Shown here: piece by piece, positions 1-13,339 of the stretch
How positions within the stretch are numbered: position 1 is the stretch's first letter
How the letters are laid out: every line of letters starts with the position of its first letter
Assembly: GCA_019914945.1 (NCBI GenBank)
Contig: CM034103.1
Location: 15,590,785-15,654,784, forward strand
DNA from: Typha latifolia
Taxonomy: Eukaryota; Streptophyta; Magnoliopsida; Poales; Typhaceae
Direction: 5' to 3'
Length of the DNA stretch: 64,000 nt
Program-made: the position numbers and the translations under genes
Notes under the pieces: generated by a model
What the model was told of the DNA's origin: nothing
Database searches by the model: none
What the model saw: only the letters and a program-made list of their open reading frames with translations

Positions 1-3000
1 CAAAAAGGGCCACGTTCCCTCCCCAAAATAGGGTTCATATATACATAGAGGTTGACCTGTCCGCTCAAGCTCCCTATCATCTCTTTCATGCAATTCATTT
101 CTTGCCCTATCAGCTCTTTTGACATTTCGATAAACTTCCTCCCAAGATCCATGAGGTTGATCACTCCTGTCTTTCAACTGCATTGGTATGATCCAGTAAG
201 ATACAATTGAAGTAATAGGTGGTTACAGAGTACAGAATTTGAGGTAGAACACAAAATAATAGATTTTATACCCAGGTGTTACCTCTTCCTCTTCTAGTCT
301 CCTTCTAGTATTCACCATCTCAATCTTTTTCTCTTCTTCCCATGCTATAGAGGAGAAAACCTGATCAGCCTTTGATGTATTATTAGCAGAAGTCTCCATT
401 TGATGTTGCAACCACTCCTCCTCAAGCCTGTCTAGCATTTTATAGCTTATAAAACTGCTATTCAAATATATATCTCTTATATTCTCAAAATTATGCCACT
501 GCCACTGCTTTTTTAACTTAAATGGGATATCCTCAGTAATCCTTGGAGATGTGACTTCTGATGGAAACTTTATAACATTTTCAAGCAATGATGCATAACC
601 TTCAATAGTTTCAGAAGCCATTAGGTTCCTAGCATGCTCTTTTCCCATCAGTGCAATTTTCTGGGAAGACTGAGTTATCTTTCCATTTCTTACTGCTTGA
701 AGAAGAACCTGAGTTAGCATGCCAACATTCTCCTTTGGGAAAAGATATCCACTTACCTTATCAACAACCTAAGTCATTAAGCCATGGTCGGGACATTTGT
801 CAGAAGATGAAATCAAAATTGAATACGAAAAATGCTAAGAAAAATTAATAGGAAAAAAGCTTAAATAACAGCTGCAGTTAAGAACATACATATTTTCTAA
901 TCATGCCAAGGTCAGGAGCAATAACTAGTTTCCCAAGACTCATAGCTTGTGTTAGTACACTGGGAAAGGCTTGCTCCTCAAGAAAGGATCCATATATTAC
1001 CAGGTCCGCAATACTAAGAAAACTGATCATGTCTTCATCAACAGTAGTATGCTCAACAATGCCCTTTGGGTAGCCAGCATTTAAAGCAACAGCCTACAAC
1101 AATGGAAGTGACAACCAAGTAACTAATAGCCATAGAGAACTCATCCGCTGAAAAGAAGAGAGGGAAAACAAAGGAACTATGGCAAAAGGAAAGCAAATCA
1201 ATACAATATAATACCTCTATAGCCATCTTATATGCACCGGTTGAATTTCCATTCAATATATTAACTCTCAGCCGAGAGTAGGAATTGTTTTCAGATAGAA
1301 ACTGTTTGAGTAGTGGTGGCAATGCTTGCAAGACAAGTGCATGTTCTAGCCATATACCGCTGTACCAAAATTGGCTGCCAGCAATAACAATGATAAAATC
1401 TTCTGATTGAAAACCCAGAGTACTTCTCAGATCATGGCCACTATGTAAAGCAGAAAAAGCATCTGCTCCCAATGCTGCAGCAGGAGAGCCTGGAATAACA
1501 AAATAGTTACCCGCATCAAGTGCAGAATACATCATCTGGAAGCACAAAAAGAAAACATATAAATATCAAGAGATAGTCACAGACAGTACTAAAATTCCCC
1601 ATCAGCATAATTATGTCCAGAGCTAAGAAATTGCTTTAGATCATAAAGAACAAATTACCGGCAATAGATAGTTCGAGAAAACTATAACAGTTGCTCTGTT
1701 AAAGACTTGTTTCCAGCCATCAATAAGCTGAGCCCAGCCATTCGTAGCATATTGACTTAAGCGAAGAGCTAGAGACTTTTCATGTAAGGTCCATATGACA
1801 GGTATGGATTTGAAAGGCTCCTGCAGAAGACTGTAAAAGCAGTATGACTACTCAATTCTGGAGAGGGGATTGCAGCAAGAGAATTATCACATCCAATATT
1901 AAAGTCCAAAATATAAACCAGATGATCATCAGCACTATAGTTTTTTTCAGCTATCATTTGCTACCAAATTATCATTTCCAAAAGAACAAAACTTTTTTCA
2001 TTTTGGCCAAAATATTTTTCTAGTTTTTGTCAGAATATTTACCTAAAACCCTAGTTAACTCCAGATGAATTAAAAACAATAAATAAAGAAAATCTTCTTA
2101 ATATAAACAAGAAGAAAGTTTACTGGGATGCATAAGCTGTCAGCCAGAACAGAAAAGCAGGAGGCAAAGCTTTACTATGCAAGGTTATTCAACACAAGAA
2201 TCAAAGAGGCACAAAATCTGACAACTAGACCTCATTTTCTCCACTAATTGAGGATAAAGTTATATACTTTTTTCCATACTCATGAATGTCAAAGGGCAAG
2301 CCTTGATATTAGTCGAAATGCAAATAACTATTGCAACAATAACAATATGATGAGGCAACAGATAATTTGCAGATATTCATCTTCAGTGTCCATACTAGTT
2401 GGAAATTGAAATTAATATGCTTACCTTTTAGTCCCAACTATCCGCAGTCGACTTTTAACAAACTAGTAGAAAGGAGTAAGTATAACAACTATGGCCAGAA
2501 ACATCTACAGACTTCAGAACAATCAAAGATAAATTATTCAAACTGAAAGACTAAATTATATGAAAAAAAATCCTTAAATTTGACACCAACTATGCAGGAT
2601 CATGCCAACTTGCTACTACTAAACCACTACACTAATAAGTAATCAATAGAGTGAAAGATGGAATATACATTTACCATGAAATGACAGGTCTCCCTTCAAG
2701 AGAACTCACAAGTATGCCATTATAGCTGCACAAAGCATGTAAAGAAACCTGATCAGAAAACGACTTATTCAGTATCATTACGATAACACATGATTTAGGC
2801 AAAAGAGGATATGGTTAATTAAATAAGAATGGAAGAACAAAGATAAGCAACTAGTGTTAGCAGTACTTAAGATCTTTATGCCTTACTTCAACCAATCAAC
2901 AGTCATTTCTTTCATGCTTGTAGGCAGGACATCGACGGCAATTCCTATAGCTCTCCAAATTCCATGAGCAGGCCCATCTTCCAATGAGAAAGCCTGCATG

Positions 3001-6000
3001 ATACCATAAACAAAACAACCATGATCTGAGATCAATGAAAAGTAGTAAAATCTTAACAACTGCAAAGCTAATATATTAGAAGTAAAAACTTGCTAATTGG
3101 ATGTAAAGTCGTTAATAATAGAAATGAGACTTATGTAAGTGCCCCTAAAAATATACTTGCAACTACTCCTAAGGAACCAAAGAATAGGACATGTTTTTCC
3201 TGAATATATTGAGATGCTTCCAAAAGGTCGAATAGGCAGTTGGAGTAATAAATAATAGGAAATGCTGACTTGTGTAGGATACATCTATAGTACAGTATTG
3301 AAGGGCGAGATCTATCACAAACCTAGGTGCTGGTAGACGAAACGAGGTTCATGGTGTGGATTTTATTAACATAAAGGAATTAGGTTGGGAGACAAAATGC
3401 GGAAAGCAAGACGAAAGAAAGGAAAAAAGGAGTCACAATCAAAGAAGACGGATTTTTCATGGTTCACCCAATAAGGGATATGTCCATAGAGATCCCACCG
3501 ATTTACTATATAGCATGGTTCAAACATTGACTAGGATCGAGTGGGAATGATCGATCCTAATCCGGATTTTCTCATCTCTTTCACTATTTCTCTGTGATGT
3601 GGGCATCATCTTCAATTTGACCAAAATAGAATTACTCGAGTCCAATTTTGGTCTAATTGTTGATTTTTAATACAAATAATCAATTGGATTAGTCAATTGA
3701 CAGATATGGTAGCCTATATGTGGGGATGTCCGTATTGAGTTATTACTTAAATTGGGTTAGTCAATTTAGGTAAGGCTTAATCAATTAGGATCCTATTAGA
3801 AAATGAATTCCTATTAGAATCTCAATTGATATTTATGGTAAGCTTATATGTGGGGGATGTCCACATTGATTTATTACCTAAATTGAGTCAATCAATTTAG
3901 GTAAGATGATCAATTAGAGTCCTATTAGGAAATAAGTTTCTATTAGAATCAGCTAGAATTAAAGTTGTTAACCTATTTAAGGGTTATTGCATGAGAAACA
4001 AGGACAAGTTGGAATAAGAATTTTTTTGAAATCTCTCATTTTCTCTCCTGCGGTCTTCTTCTCTCTCTCTCTCTCTTTCTTTCTCTCCCTTTCTCCTACT
4101 CTGTCTTAAGATTCTTCTCTAATCTCTTCTTCTTCCTCTCTAAACCTCTCTTTTTCTTCAATCTCTACTTTTTTTTGTTGGTTACTGCTGCTGTCCAGAA
4201 GATTCCAGTAATGAAAGAGAATCTTTGGGTGCCCGGACGTGAAGAGAAGAACATGGTTTCAAAATAAAAGCAATACTATTCCATTTATTGGTAAACCTAA
4301 ACATTAAATTCTTTCCTTACACCATATTTTAGGCCTTTCTACTATCAACGTACCTATGTGAGAATTGAGGAAGCTACTGCCTTACCTGAGTGGTTTTCTC
4401 TCCTTCCATCTAGTAGTGATCCTTTTTAATCAATTAACTTTTTATCAGTTATTGCTTACTATATTTTACTTTAGTTACTTGTTTGGGTCGATTGTTCTCC
4501 AAAACATTGCATTTATACTAGATTTACATCAATCTGTCTTTCTTTTCCTACCATAGTTATTACTTCTCTTATTCTCTTCAGTGTAGTTTTTTTTCTTCTC
4601 TCCTTTATTGCCGCATTTTTTTTCTTCCACACTCTCTCTCCTCTTCATTGTTGCAGTAGTTTTGAGTAAATACTTTTCTTATTTTTGTAAGTAATTGTTA
4701 TTTTCTTATTTTTGTCTTTTTAAAAAAAAATAAAAATCTTCTTGCATATTTAAATAATATTTAAAATTCTATATAATTAAAAATAGTCAAATCCTATCTA
4801 AGCTGCCGATAGGGCTGATAAATATCATTTTTTGTAGGTCAATTTTTCGAACATTGCAAAGTAGAACCAAAAGAAATTACAAATGGGAGAAAATTCTCTC
4901 AGCCCAAAACCAAAAAATCTACGTCCTTCCTCTCTTTTCTCTCTCTACAAAGCTCTCTAGATTTTTCACAATGTTCTCACACTTATACAACTGCTTTAGA
5001 GATGCAAACAATGTATAGGTTTTCAAGAAAACCTAACTCGACTCACCGGGATTCACCAATTATGTAGGAGAGGAAAACTTGACAATCGAATGCCCAAACA
5101 ATATCAGCTCTTTGGAAATCTGTTCGTTGCCCATTGCGACGACTCTCAAATGCTTGCTATCTAGAAGTGGCGTTGGAATGCCTAGACGTCCACTTGGATG
5201 TCTCTCCATAACTCAACACTAGGTTCCTTTTAGTTTTCCCTTAATATGTAAATGTGTAATTCTAGAAACTATTTTGACTTTAAGGTAGGATTTCTCATCC
5301 AATCAAATGAATTGGGACCAATGAACTAGAGAACAACAGTAACATCAAACCACATTTTGAATTGCTTCTTCTCCATTTTCAGCACTACATGGTTGATAAT
5401 AACAGTCCTCTAATACATGCAAGACCTATAAAGAGATATTGATATCTTTCAGATCCTACAGATTACATAAAAATACATATGTAATATGACTGAGCATAAG
5501 GTAAATAACCTAATTAAAAATTACTTACGCTAATTCTTCCAAACCTAGTCACGGCTTATACTTACGTTTCTAGTTATATAAAGCAACACAATAAACATAC
5601 ATTGCAAGGAACATGAAGGAAAAAAAGTTAACTAAATTTAGGAGCTACACAAAAAGAAATCAAATCAAAAGAAAGAGAAAAGAAGAAGCCAGTCCATAAT
5701 AGCCTCTTCAACTCTGCACTACATACCTGAATCTCATAGCCAATCTCCTGCAAAGCAGCTGCAATGCTCACCATCTGCAACTGCGTCGCATCCGGCAACA
5801 GATTCGCCACCACCTGAAGATCAAAATCCACCGACAAAATTACTAAAAGCCTAAGAAACATACCACACAAACGCCTTCCAAAACCTCAAGACCCACCATG
5901 GCAAGCCGCGGCTTCCTAATCCCCATCCTCTTCACCTCCCTCCCCAACGCTGCCAAGCTCGAATTCCTCTCCCTCCTCTCCCTCTCCCACCTTTCCAGAA

Positions 6001-6316
6001 GCTTCGTTGGCACGAATTCGATCCCCTCCCCAAACTCCAACTCCCCAAGTCCTCCATCGAGAAAGCCGCTTTCTAATGCTCTCCCGGGCTTCTCCACCAC
6101 AGATCCCGGCAAGAAGGCCTGGAAGAGCACAACTACCAAGAAAAATGCCGCTACGGTGAAAACCCACTGCAAGTAGTCCACCTTCTCGAAGAGGAGGAAG
6201 CGTGCCAACCTAGATCTGGGCCGGTGGAAGAATGGCCGGCTACCGGTGGCCAGAGACGGCGATGACCGGAGCGTTGGGCCCCTCTTTAGCGTCACCGCCG
6301 CTTCTAAAGACCCCAT
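1..6316 (-). CDS. GT4-type glycosyltransferase (UDP-glycosyltransferase superfamily), 3' end missing
   Basis: Nine exons read leftwards: 6316-5897, 5813-5727, 2993-2887, 2725-2675, 1830-1659, 1535-1215, 1093-890, 768-283 and 177 to beyond base 1, giving 675 codons in phase. The N-terminus is basic and followed by one membrane segment (about residues 49-69, YLQWVFTVAAFFLVVVLFQ), as in a type II Golgi-like membrane protein. The central part carries the family blocks IVIAGSQF, SFLEEQAFPSVLTQAMSLGK and ASETIEGYASLLENVIKFPS, typical of a GT-B retaining glycosyltransferase. The tail reaches YEPYFGEGTWPFL at the left edge. From family knowledge it belongs with the Arabidopsis At4g01210-like proteins of about 1,000 residues, so roughly a third is missing here. 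The substrate is unknown. Exon 5 is taken from 1830, not the nearer AG at 1820, because only 1830 keeps the frame. The 2.7 kb second intron holds repeats. Confidence 0.93.
3705..3950. repeat. Imperfect tandem duplication, about 129-bp unit, in the glycosyltransferase intron
   Basis: Two diverged copies, about 3705-3833 and 3834-3950. Each begins TATGGTA(A)GC.TATATGTGG, continues with GATGTCC.CATTGA and a TCAATTTAGGTAAG block, and ends with CTATTAGAATC. It lies in the 2.7 kb intron 2994-5726. A CT-rich tract follows at 4052-4180. The arrangement resembles retroelement LTR sequence, but I could not find terminal TG/CA boundaries or a target-site duplication. Confidence 0.6.
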
Positions 6317-8308
6317 CTAAGGGAAGGAGGAGGAGACCTTGGAGACCATTAAACTGAAGCTGAATATATGACAAAGCTGAGAGCTATAAAGAAGAGAGAG
6401 AGAGAGAGATAGTAGAGTGGTGAGACAGCGTAAGCACGGTGTGGAAGCGGAGGAAGAAGGAGGATACGTGGACGTAGGAAAGGCGTCGATCAGTGATCGT
6501 ATGGTTCGCGGGGTTTTGGGAAAGATTTGAGGCTTTTTTCGACAGGGGGGCGAAAGAATAGGGGGAGGGCCGAGGGGGGAGGGAAGGGATAGACATCCAG
6601 GGTTACTTTTCCTAAACTGCCCCTCGACAGTGGGTATTGTCGTCATTTCGGTGGGCCTTCTTGGCGAACGCGTGAGATGTTTTACATTCTTTCCACTTTC
6701 CAGGGCAAGGTGATGTTCGTTCCAACGAAGGTGAAACGCGAATCGATAAATTAAAAAAAAGGAGAATCTCGTTCATAGAACAACTACTGCCTCATCCGTT
6801 TCCCATTCCTCGGATCATTTTAAAGTCAAAGCGAGGGAAAGGTAAACCGATGACTTGGAAATTTTCACTAGACTTTATATTTCATCTTCCGGAATTACCC
6901 CCTAAGACGGAGTTTGCTGTTCGGTGCCGCTCAGCAACGGAGTAGGGAGGCGAATAGTTAAAGATCCAGTTGGATTAACGAGGAGACCAATTAACTTCTT
7001 AATGTTTTTGTTTTAGGGAACAGAGTTAACCAGACCTTCTATAATCTCTCCCCAAATACCTATAAGATCACCGGTTACTTAATTTGATTCGATAATTAAA
7101 TACGGTAACGTTGCCGATATCAGTAATAGAATTAATTACGTTACACTTCTATGGGAATCGATGCATCGATGTACTTTGTCTCCAAGGAGATGAGAACCAG
7201 AAATGACGTCGCTCTAATGGATCCAATGCTAATGTGTCGCCCTCGAAATATGCTACCGTTACAACGATATCTGCGTGCATTAAGTTTTTTTTTAATATAT
7301 AGATTACGAGTACGGTAAATGTTCATAAGGGATACGCATAGTATGTTAGTAAAAAACTCTTCTAAATATTTAGGAAAAAAAATCGAACCTATAAATTATT
7401 AACATCTACTAATGGTTTGATAGGCTCAGAAAGTTTGCTGGGTTTATTTAAATCCAAGCTTAAGTCGACGTGATATGGGACCGGCATGACCTAACCCGCC
7501 AAGTTATTACCAAACCTACTAACCCATTGAATCTAGATCTAAGCCTATATCTCAGAGCCGACATAGATATATATATATACATGAAGGCAGGGACCTTGTG
7601 AAAAGTTGTGATAGATTATTGGATCTAGAAAACCGGAAAACTGTACTGTTTCTTGATAGTTATTGGCAATGAATTGTACAGGTGATCCTGCAACAACTGT
7701 CGTTGGAGTACTGACGTCTCCACTGTCTTTACATTTGGAGTACTGACGTCTCCACTGTCTTTACATTTGTTTGGTCTGTACTCTGAACCCTTTAAATCAA
7801 ATAAGAAAAAGAACTTTCAACCCTGTGTGATAAATTACAACTTGTTACACATGCCTCCTGGAATCTATGCTAGTTTGACAAATTGGGCCCTATACTTGTC
7901 TCTAATTAAGTCACGGCTAGTAAAGATTTAGGCCACTGCATTTGAACACAAAATTATCCCAACCAGACAAGCCCTGCCTGAAGTAAGAGCTCAGCAAATT
8001 TTGATTATAAAAGCAATGCACAGGACTAGACAAAGCCGCAGAACGAGTCAGAAAGATGGAACTTTCATTTATATCATGAAAAAGCAACGACAGGCATTAA
8101 AGTACAGTAACGCAGAATAGGGCAGCTTTACATTAACTACTCGTTATAACTTTCACCAGACTCTCGAATGAGATGGGATGATAAGCCACCCACCCATTAT
8201 TAATCTACACTTCCAACTCACCGACACTGCGTCTGCAAAAGAATTCTGAGTATTACATGCATTAATAGGTAGATTGGGGTTGTTTACTCGGAAGAAAAGT
8301 TATCATCT
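6317..8308. other. Intergenic: glycosyltransferase promoter side and UROD 3' flank
   Basis: No gene is recognisable. Bases 6317-6660 lie just upstream of the glycosyltransferase start and carry a GA run (about 6393-6410), which fits a CT-rich 5' UTR on the minus strand. Bases 6660-7700 are low in coding signal; the 61-codon open frame at 7141-7326 shows no family resemblance. A short AT run lies near 7568-7580, and a 32-bp tandem duplication at 7703-7766. The last few hundred bases before 8308 are probably the UROD 3' UTR. Confidence 0.6.
7703..7766. repeat. Perfect 32-bp tandem duplication carrying TGACGTC
   Basis: Bases 7703-7734 are repeated exactly at 7735-7766. Each copy contains CTGACGTCTCC, a TGACGTC core of the kind bound by TGA/bZIP factors. 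The neighbours are the glycosyltransferase promoter side and the UROD 3' flank. A function is not shown. Confidence 0.85.
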
Positions 8309-11300
8309 TCAAGCAACGGTCTCTAATTCTTCTGACTTACAATCTTCAAAGAGGGTGTCATATCTCAAGCCTCTTGTGACATCAAAGAAATGCTTCACAG
8401 CCTCTTCCGGTGTGTTCACAAGGACACCATGACCCAGATTAAGTATATGCCCTCTCGGCCCAGCAGATTTCACAACCCTGACAGATACAATAACATTGAT
8501 GATGTCAGGCTACAGACATGAAGTAGACGCATGCGGCTATATAGTGGCTGTCTATGCTTTTAAGTTTTGACCTTGAGAGAGGAGAGATTCAGCTAGAGAA
8601 AATAAGTAGCACTAATTAATGTAACAAGATGTTTCTGACCTATGCTAGTTATGAATCTCACAAACATTCCATGCAATTATAGGATCTAGTCCCTGTCGAC
8701 ACTAAAAGAATCTCATAATTACAATTATCTAACCAACTATTCACATTTGAATACAGGCATGCTAATTAGTATCAGTTTCCTATTTGTTTGGTTAGGTCAT
8801 TTGTTCAAACTACAATAAAGTCAGCATCTATCCACATCTTTGTCACCATTGTTCACCAAATGACAATTATATTTTCTTACTACTTTTCAGGATGGAAAAT
8901 GCCACCCAGCCTTCCTACCTCACTTCCCCATTATTTCTACTCCAGATGAGAAGGCCAGTGAAATTAAATGTACAGGAAAATTATGTCAATGTTTGAAACC
9001 ATCCCAGGAATTTAGATGAAGTATGTGCCTCTCACCAGAGTCGACATAATGTTTAGCAACCGAAGAGCTTTAGGAACTTCCCAAGATTTTGAGCAATATC
9101 AATAAACAAACATATCAAGATCTTCTTTTTATGCCCTGCCTTCATCCTATCCAAGAACGGAAGATACTTTAAAATAAAAAGGATAATATCTAAATATTGT
9201 TTTCCGGGTTATGAATCAGAGGTGACAAAAGTTTCAATGAAAAGAACCATGAAGCAATTGGGTAAAGTGAACTGAAATCAAGACCAGCCGAAGTGAAAGT
9301 ACTGCAACAACTGGAGCATGTACAATCTATTCCCAACCTCTCAATAATCATAATGAAGTAATAACTGGATCGTGTACAATCTATTCCCAACCTTTCAACA
9401 AATCATAATGAAGTAATAACTGGATCATGTCATAAATTGCCATGATGGGCGTCATAGTAGACATGTGCCAATCGTACTTACCCCTGTATGCCGATTGGCC
9501 ATATGCTATAGGCTATATAGCATGTCAACTAAAAGAAAGGGGGCTATATGCCTATATAGCATGTCAACTAAAAGAAAGGGTTTCATATGACTATATGATG
9601 GACACACCATGCTGCGAGAAGTAAATTTTGGCCTAAATAAATTTACCTAGCATTACCAGAATGAGAAATAAACTACAAGCATGACCAAACTGCAATTAAG
9701 CAAACAAAAAGAAAAGTAACCTATGGATTTCATCTGTCAACACTGGAAGTGGAGAAAAGAGATAAGCAGGGTCGACATTCCCTTGTACGCCAATTTTACT
9801 GCTTAGCCTCCTCCTTCCATCTGCCATATCCACTGTCCAGTCAAGCCCAATTACATCAACACCAGTATCTTCCATGCGCTCAAGCAGGCCACCATTCCCA
9901 TTAATATATAGAACTAGTGGTATATGGGGGCATTCTTTCTTGACTGCACTCACTATCTGTACATGAAATTGTTTTATTAAAAGTCTAAAGTGTAACCTGG
10001 TTCAAGAGTTGCTAATGCAGCGATCAAGTTATCCACAGATGGCATCAGTAACAATAAGATATTACTAACACCAACACAGTCATCTGCCGACTTCCATTAA
10101 AAAAAACAAAATACTTCATAGTTATCAGCTATTAACAATACCACTTATCCAATAAACAACAACCAAATATGTTGGCATAGACAACTTTTCAAAGAACAAG
10201 CCCCTATTTTGTCTCTGAGAATACTAAACTGTTTTATGCTGCAAGAGATCTCTTATCAAAAACTATATGTATCAATAATCTCCTGAGATTTGGAAAAGAA
10301 TATAGAGCACAGACATTTTGCAACCATAAGAAAATTGGATTCCGTTTTTATATAATTTCTTTAAAAAAATTAAAAAAATTTCAGTCAAGACGGATCTGAT
10401 ATCTTATACATGTTTATGTATGTAATTATGCTCATGCACATACTTAAATACATATATACCTATAACAAAAGGAGAATGAACACATATATTAGAAAAGAAA
10501 AACTTCAAATACTTTCATTCAGAATATCCAGATCATTTAGAAATTTTAACACTCAAGACAGTGGAGATCGAGAGGGTAGAATCATAGGAATGGATTAAAT
10601 TCACATTCATCAATAAATGGACAGTAATTTCTCAATGAAGAAACAACAACTACAAAATGTTCACTTATTGAACATTTGAAATCTTCATACTAGAAAAGCT
10701 TACCAGACCTCCACATGGAACTTCAAAATATTCAACACGTGCTTCTTTATTATTTACTTCATGAGACAACAATTGTCATGAATAAAATGGAAGTGCAATA
10801 TTACATCACGCAGAAGCCTATTCCAAATGAGCTAAAAGGAAACGTAGGCTCAGATAAAATCACAGATCATGAAATATGAGAAAATACTGTAATTATAGGG
10901 TGTGTTTTACCTGCTTGATATATGGTTTTGACCAACTCTCCCATACATTAGGTGGGAGCTGTCCACCCCATGAATCAAAAATTTGTATACACTGAGCTCC
11001 TGAATTTATTTGGAAAATGATATACTCGGATATTGCTTGTGCCAGGTGAGAGAGGAGAGCCCTCAAGACATGTGGTGCTGTATAGCACATCCGTTTTATA
11101 GTAGTATATGTACTAGTAGATCCCCCTTCCACAACATAAGTAGCAATTGTCCATGGAGCCCCGACAAAACCCAGCAAAGCAGTTCTCTCTCCAATCTACA
11201 AGTGGCAAAATGACTGAGTTAACCAAGCTAAACATCATAACCAACAATTGCACATCTGTGAAGTAGAAATAATCTACTTACCATAAAAGAAAAGCAGTAT

Positions 11301-12331
11301 CAATTTTCACTGATTATAAACAAAATCACTTATTCATAAGCATGTCTAATATTTCTATGAAATTCACATATTTATGAGTTTTGATATTATACCACACAAA
11401 ACTAGATAAAACAAGAAATATAGAAAAGAAATAAAACAAAAACAAATCACATGCTCCTAGAGAAGAGAAAGAGGATAGGATAGTATATATATGCTTAAAT
11501 TTAGTACAAGAAACGGAGTAATAATTTCTATCCAGTGGTGATATTTTGATTTCAAAGCTTACAAATACCAATCTAAGCATGAAGATAGAATCCAATCTCG
11601 AAACCACATAAGCACAGAATAATTGCAGGAAAAGTATGATAATTATCCTACGGTGACTATAGTCGCAACTGGATCCAAGTCCAATACGGAAACAATGTCA
11701 CAGAAGCCTGTACCTCTCCACGCAAAATTCTGAGGGATTCCCCAACAAACTGAAGCTTATCTAGGTCAATGGGATGCAAGCTCTTCAGATGTGCCTCGGA
11801 ACGAACCGGAGACTGAATAATCGGGCCCTTCGCATCCGAAATGTCGAAAGGAACACCAATTGCAGGTAAAGGAGTAAGAATATCAGAAAATATTATAACT
11901 CCATCCGGCCCGAAAGCTCTCCATGGCTGCAAACTTATCTCCACAATAAGGTCGACCGTCTCCGACCGCTCTCTAAACGACGGATGCTTCTCCGCTAGCT
12001 TCTTGTACGCCGCCATGTACCGCCCAGCTTGGCGCATCATCCATGCCGGAGGCCGAAGGGTTTTGTTTCCTTTTGCGGCCTGGACCAAGAGGGGATCTAG
12101 CAGCACATAAGTATGAAAAAAAACACAATGTCAACCAGATACCATGTTACTGAGGAATTAAATCGAACAGGCTGTGTGCGAGCTGAGAGTACCGGAAGAG
12201 AGAGCAGCTCGAGGGGAGAGAACCCAATTGCTTCTCTTGGGAAGACGCCTAGGTCGATGAGCTTGGAGGAAGTTCGAGTGGAGAAATGAGCTTGAGGAAC
12301 TGAGATCGATTGAGAAGCTAAGGCTGCTCAT
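8309..12331 (-). CDS. HEME: Uroporphyrinogen decarboxylase, chloroplast (403 aa)
   Basis: The enzyme converts uroporphyrinogen III to coproporphyrinogen III by four decarboxylations, in plastid tetrapyrrole (chlorophyll and heme) synthesis. Five exons: 12331-12193, 12096-11714, 11195-10911, 9956-9721 and 8477-8309; total 1,212 nt in phase. The first ~45 residues are Ser/Arg-rich without acidic clusters ([20 protein letters not shown]), as expected for a transit peptide. The mature part opens with the family signature [13 protein letters not shown], which holds the substrate-binding Arg residues. It continues with [15 protein letters not shown], then [17 protein letters not shown] (second signature), [21 protein letters not shown] and, near the end, [10 protein letters not shown]. 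Length and motif order match plant HEME proteins. Introns hold two small tandem duplications at 9310-9430 and 9513-9580. The assignment is secure; which paralogue (HEME1 or HEME2 type) is not resolved. Confidence 0.97.
9310..9430. repeat. 54/55-bp tandem duplication in the last UROD intron
   Basis: Copies run 9310-9363 and 9364-9418, with a third copy that stops after about 12 bases (9419-9430). The shared core is GTACAATCTATTCCCAACC followed by AATCATAATGAAGTAATAAC. It lies wholly within the 8478-9720 intron. Confidence 0.85.
9513..9580. repeat. 39-bp period tandem duplication in the last UROD intron
   Basis: A 29-base block containing CTATATAGCATGTCAAC then TAAAAGAAAGGG occurs at 9513-9541 and again at 9552-9580, separated by a short TATA-rich spacer. 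It is intronic and close to the 54-bp duplication, so this intron looks locally slippage-prone. Confidence 0.8.
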
Positions 12332-13339
12332 GGTGTTAGCAGAGGAGGAGATTGGATGAAGAGGGAATCGATGGTTCGTCTACCTTCCTCTTTCCCGCTC
12401 TCTCCTTCTTCCTTATCCTCCTGCTCTCCGTTTTTGGGGCATTGACACTTGCGCGTGAGCCCCGCCCCGCAAAGGTAAATGAAAGTTTTTTTTTTTTTTT
12501 GACAAGGAGAACCCTGCCTTGCTGATTAATTACGAAAACCATATTTAAGGTTGTATTAATTGCTACTGTATTCTGTAAATTTTGAGACCTTAATTGCTAA
12601 AATATTCTGTTAATTTTGAGAAACTACACACTATATATCAGCTGTTTATGTAGGTTTACTAAATGATCTTGATTAATAAAATGCCATTTCTGCTGATTAG
12701 ACATAAGTCGTATTATCTTTTTAAGATTAGATAAGTTAATGAAGAGTTAGCAGCATGACGCAGCTCATAGTTTTCTACAACCATACTAGGAGTACTTCTC
12801 CACAATAAAAAGAGAAAATATTTGATAATTAAAGAAAACTCCAAATAGAAGCTAAGGTCTGTCGATAGACAATGCCATCTTACATCAATGAAAATTCGTT
12901 CATGTGGGATCACGCAATCCACTTTCCAATAAACAATACTATCAAATATATGGTTACACATTCAGGCGACGGCATGCAGTCCACCCCCCATCCACCTTAC
13001 TAGTATGGCGGTCTATTGCTTTTCTTGAAAAAAGAATTATTAGTGCAAAGAAATTTGTCAAAAATACAGCAGGAGGAAAAGAAAGGATCATGAGGGAAAG
13101 AGAGAAATGCTAACAGTGTCAATATAAATTGATTCCTAAGGTAATTTTCTCAAGAAAAAATTGCAAGGATAATTTTGTGCCAAATAATTACATCATTTGA
13201 CTGAAATGTCAAAGAACATAGTAGCTTTCAGTAACTCCTCATAGATATCTCCAGCTTGAACAAAAAGCAGGAAGATCAAAACTTTAGAAGTCACATACTA
13301 CATGAGCGATGTTTAATGAAGCTGACCGGTAGAAAACAC
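12332..13339. other. Intergenic: UROD promoter and ZDP 3' flank
   Basis: Both flanking genes run on the minus strand, so this stretch combines the ZDP 3' flank (right side) and the UROD promoter (left side). A poly-T run lies at about 12486-12500. The rest is AT-rich with no ORF that I can assign to a family. Confidence 0.5.
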
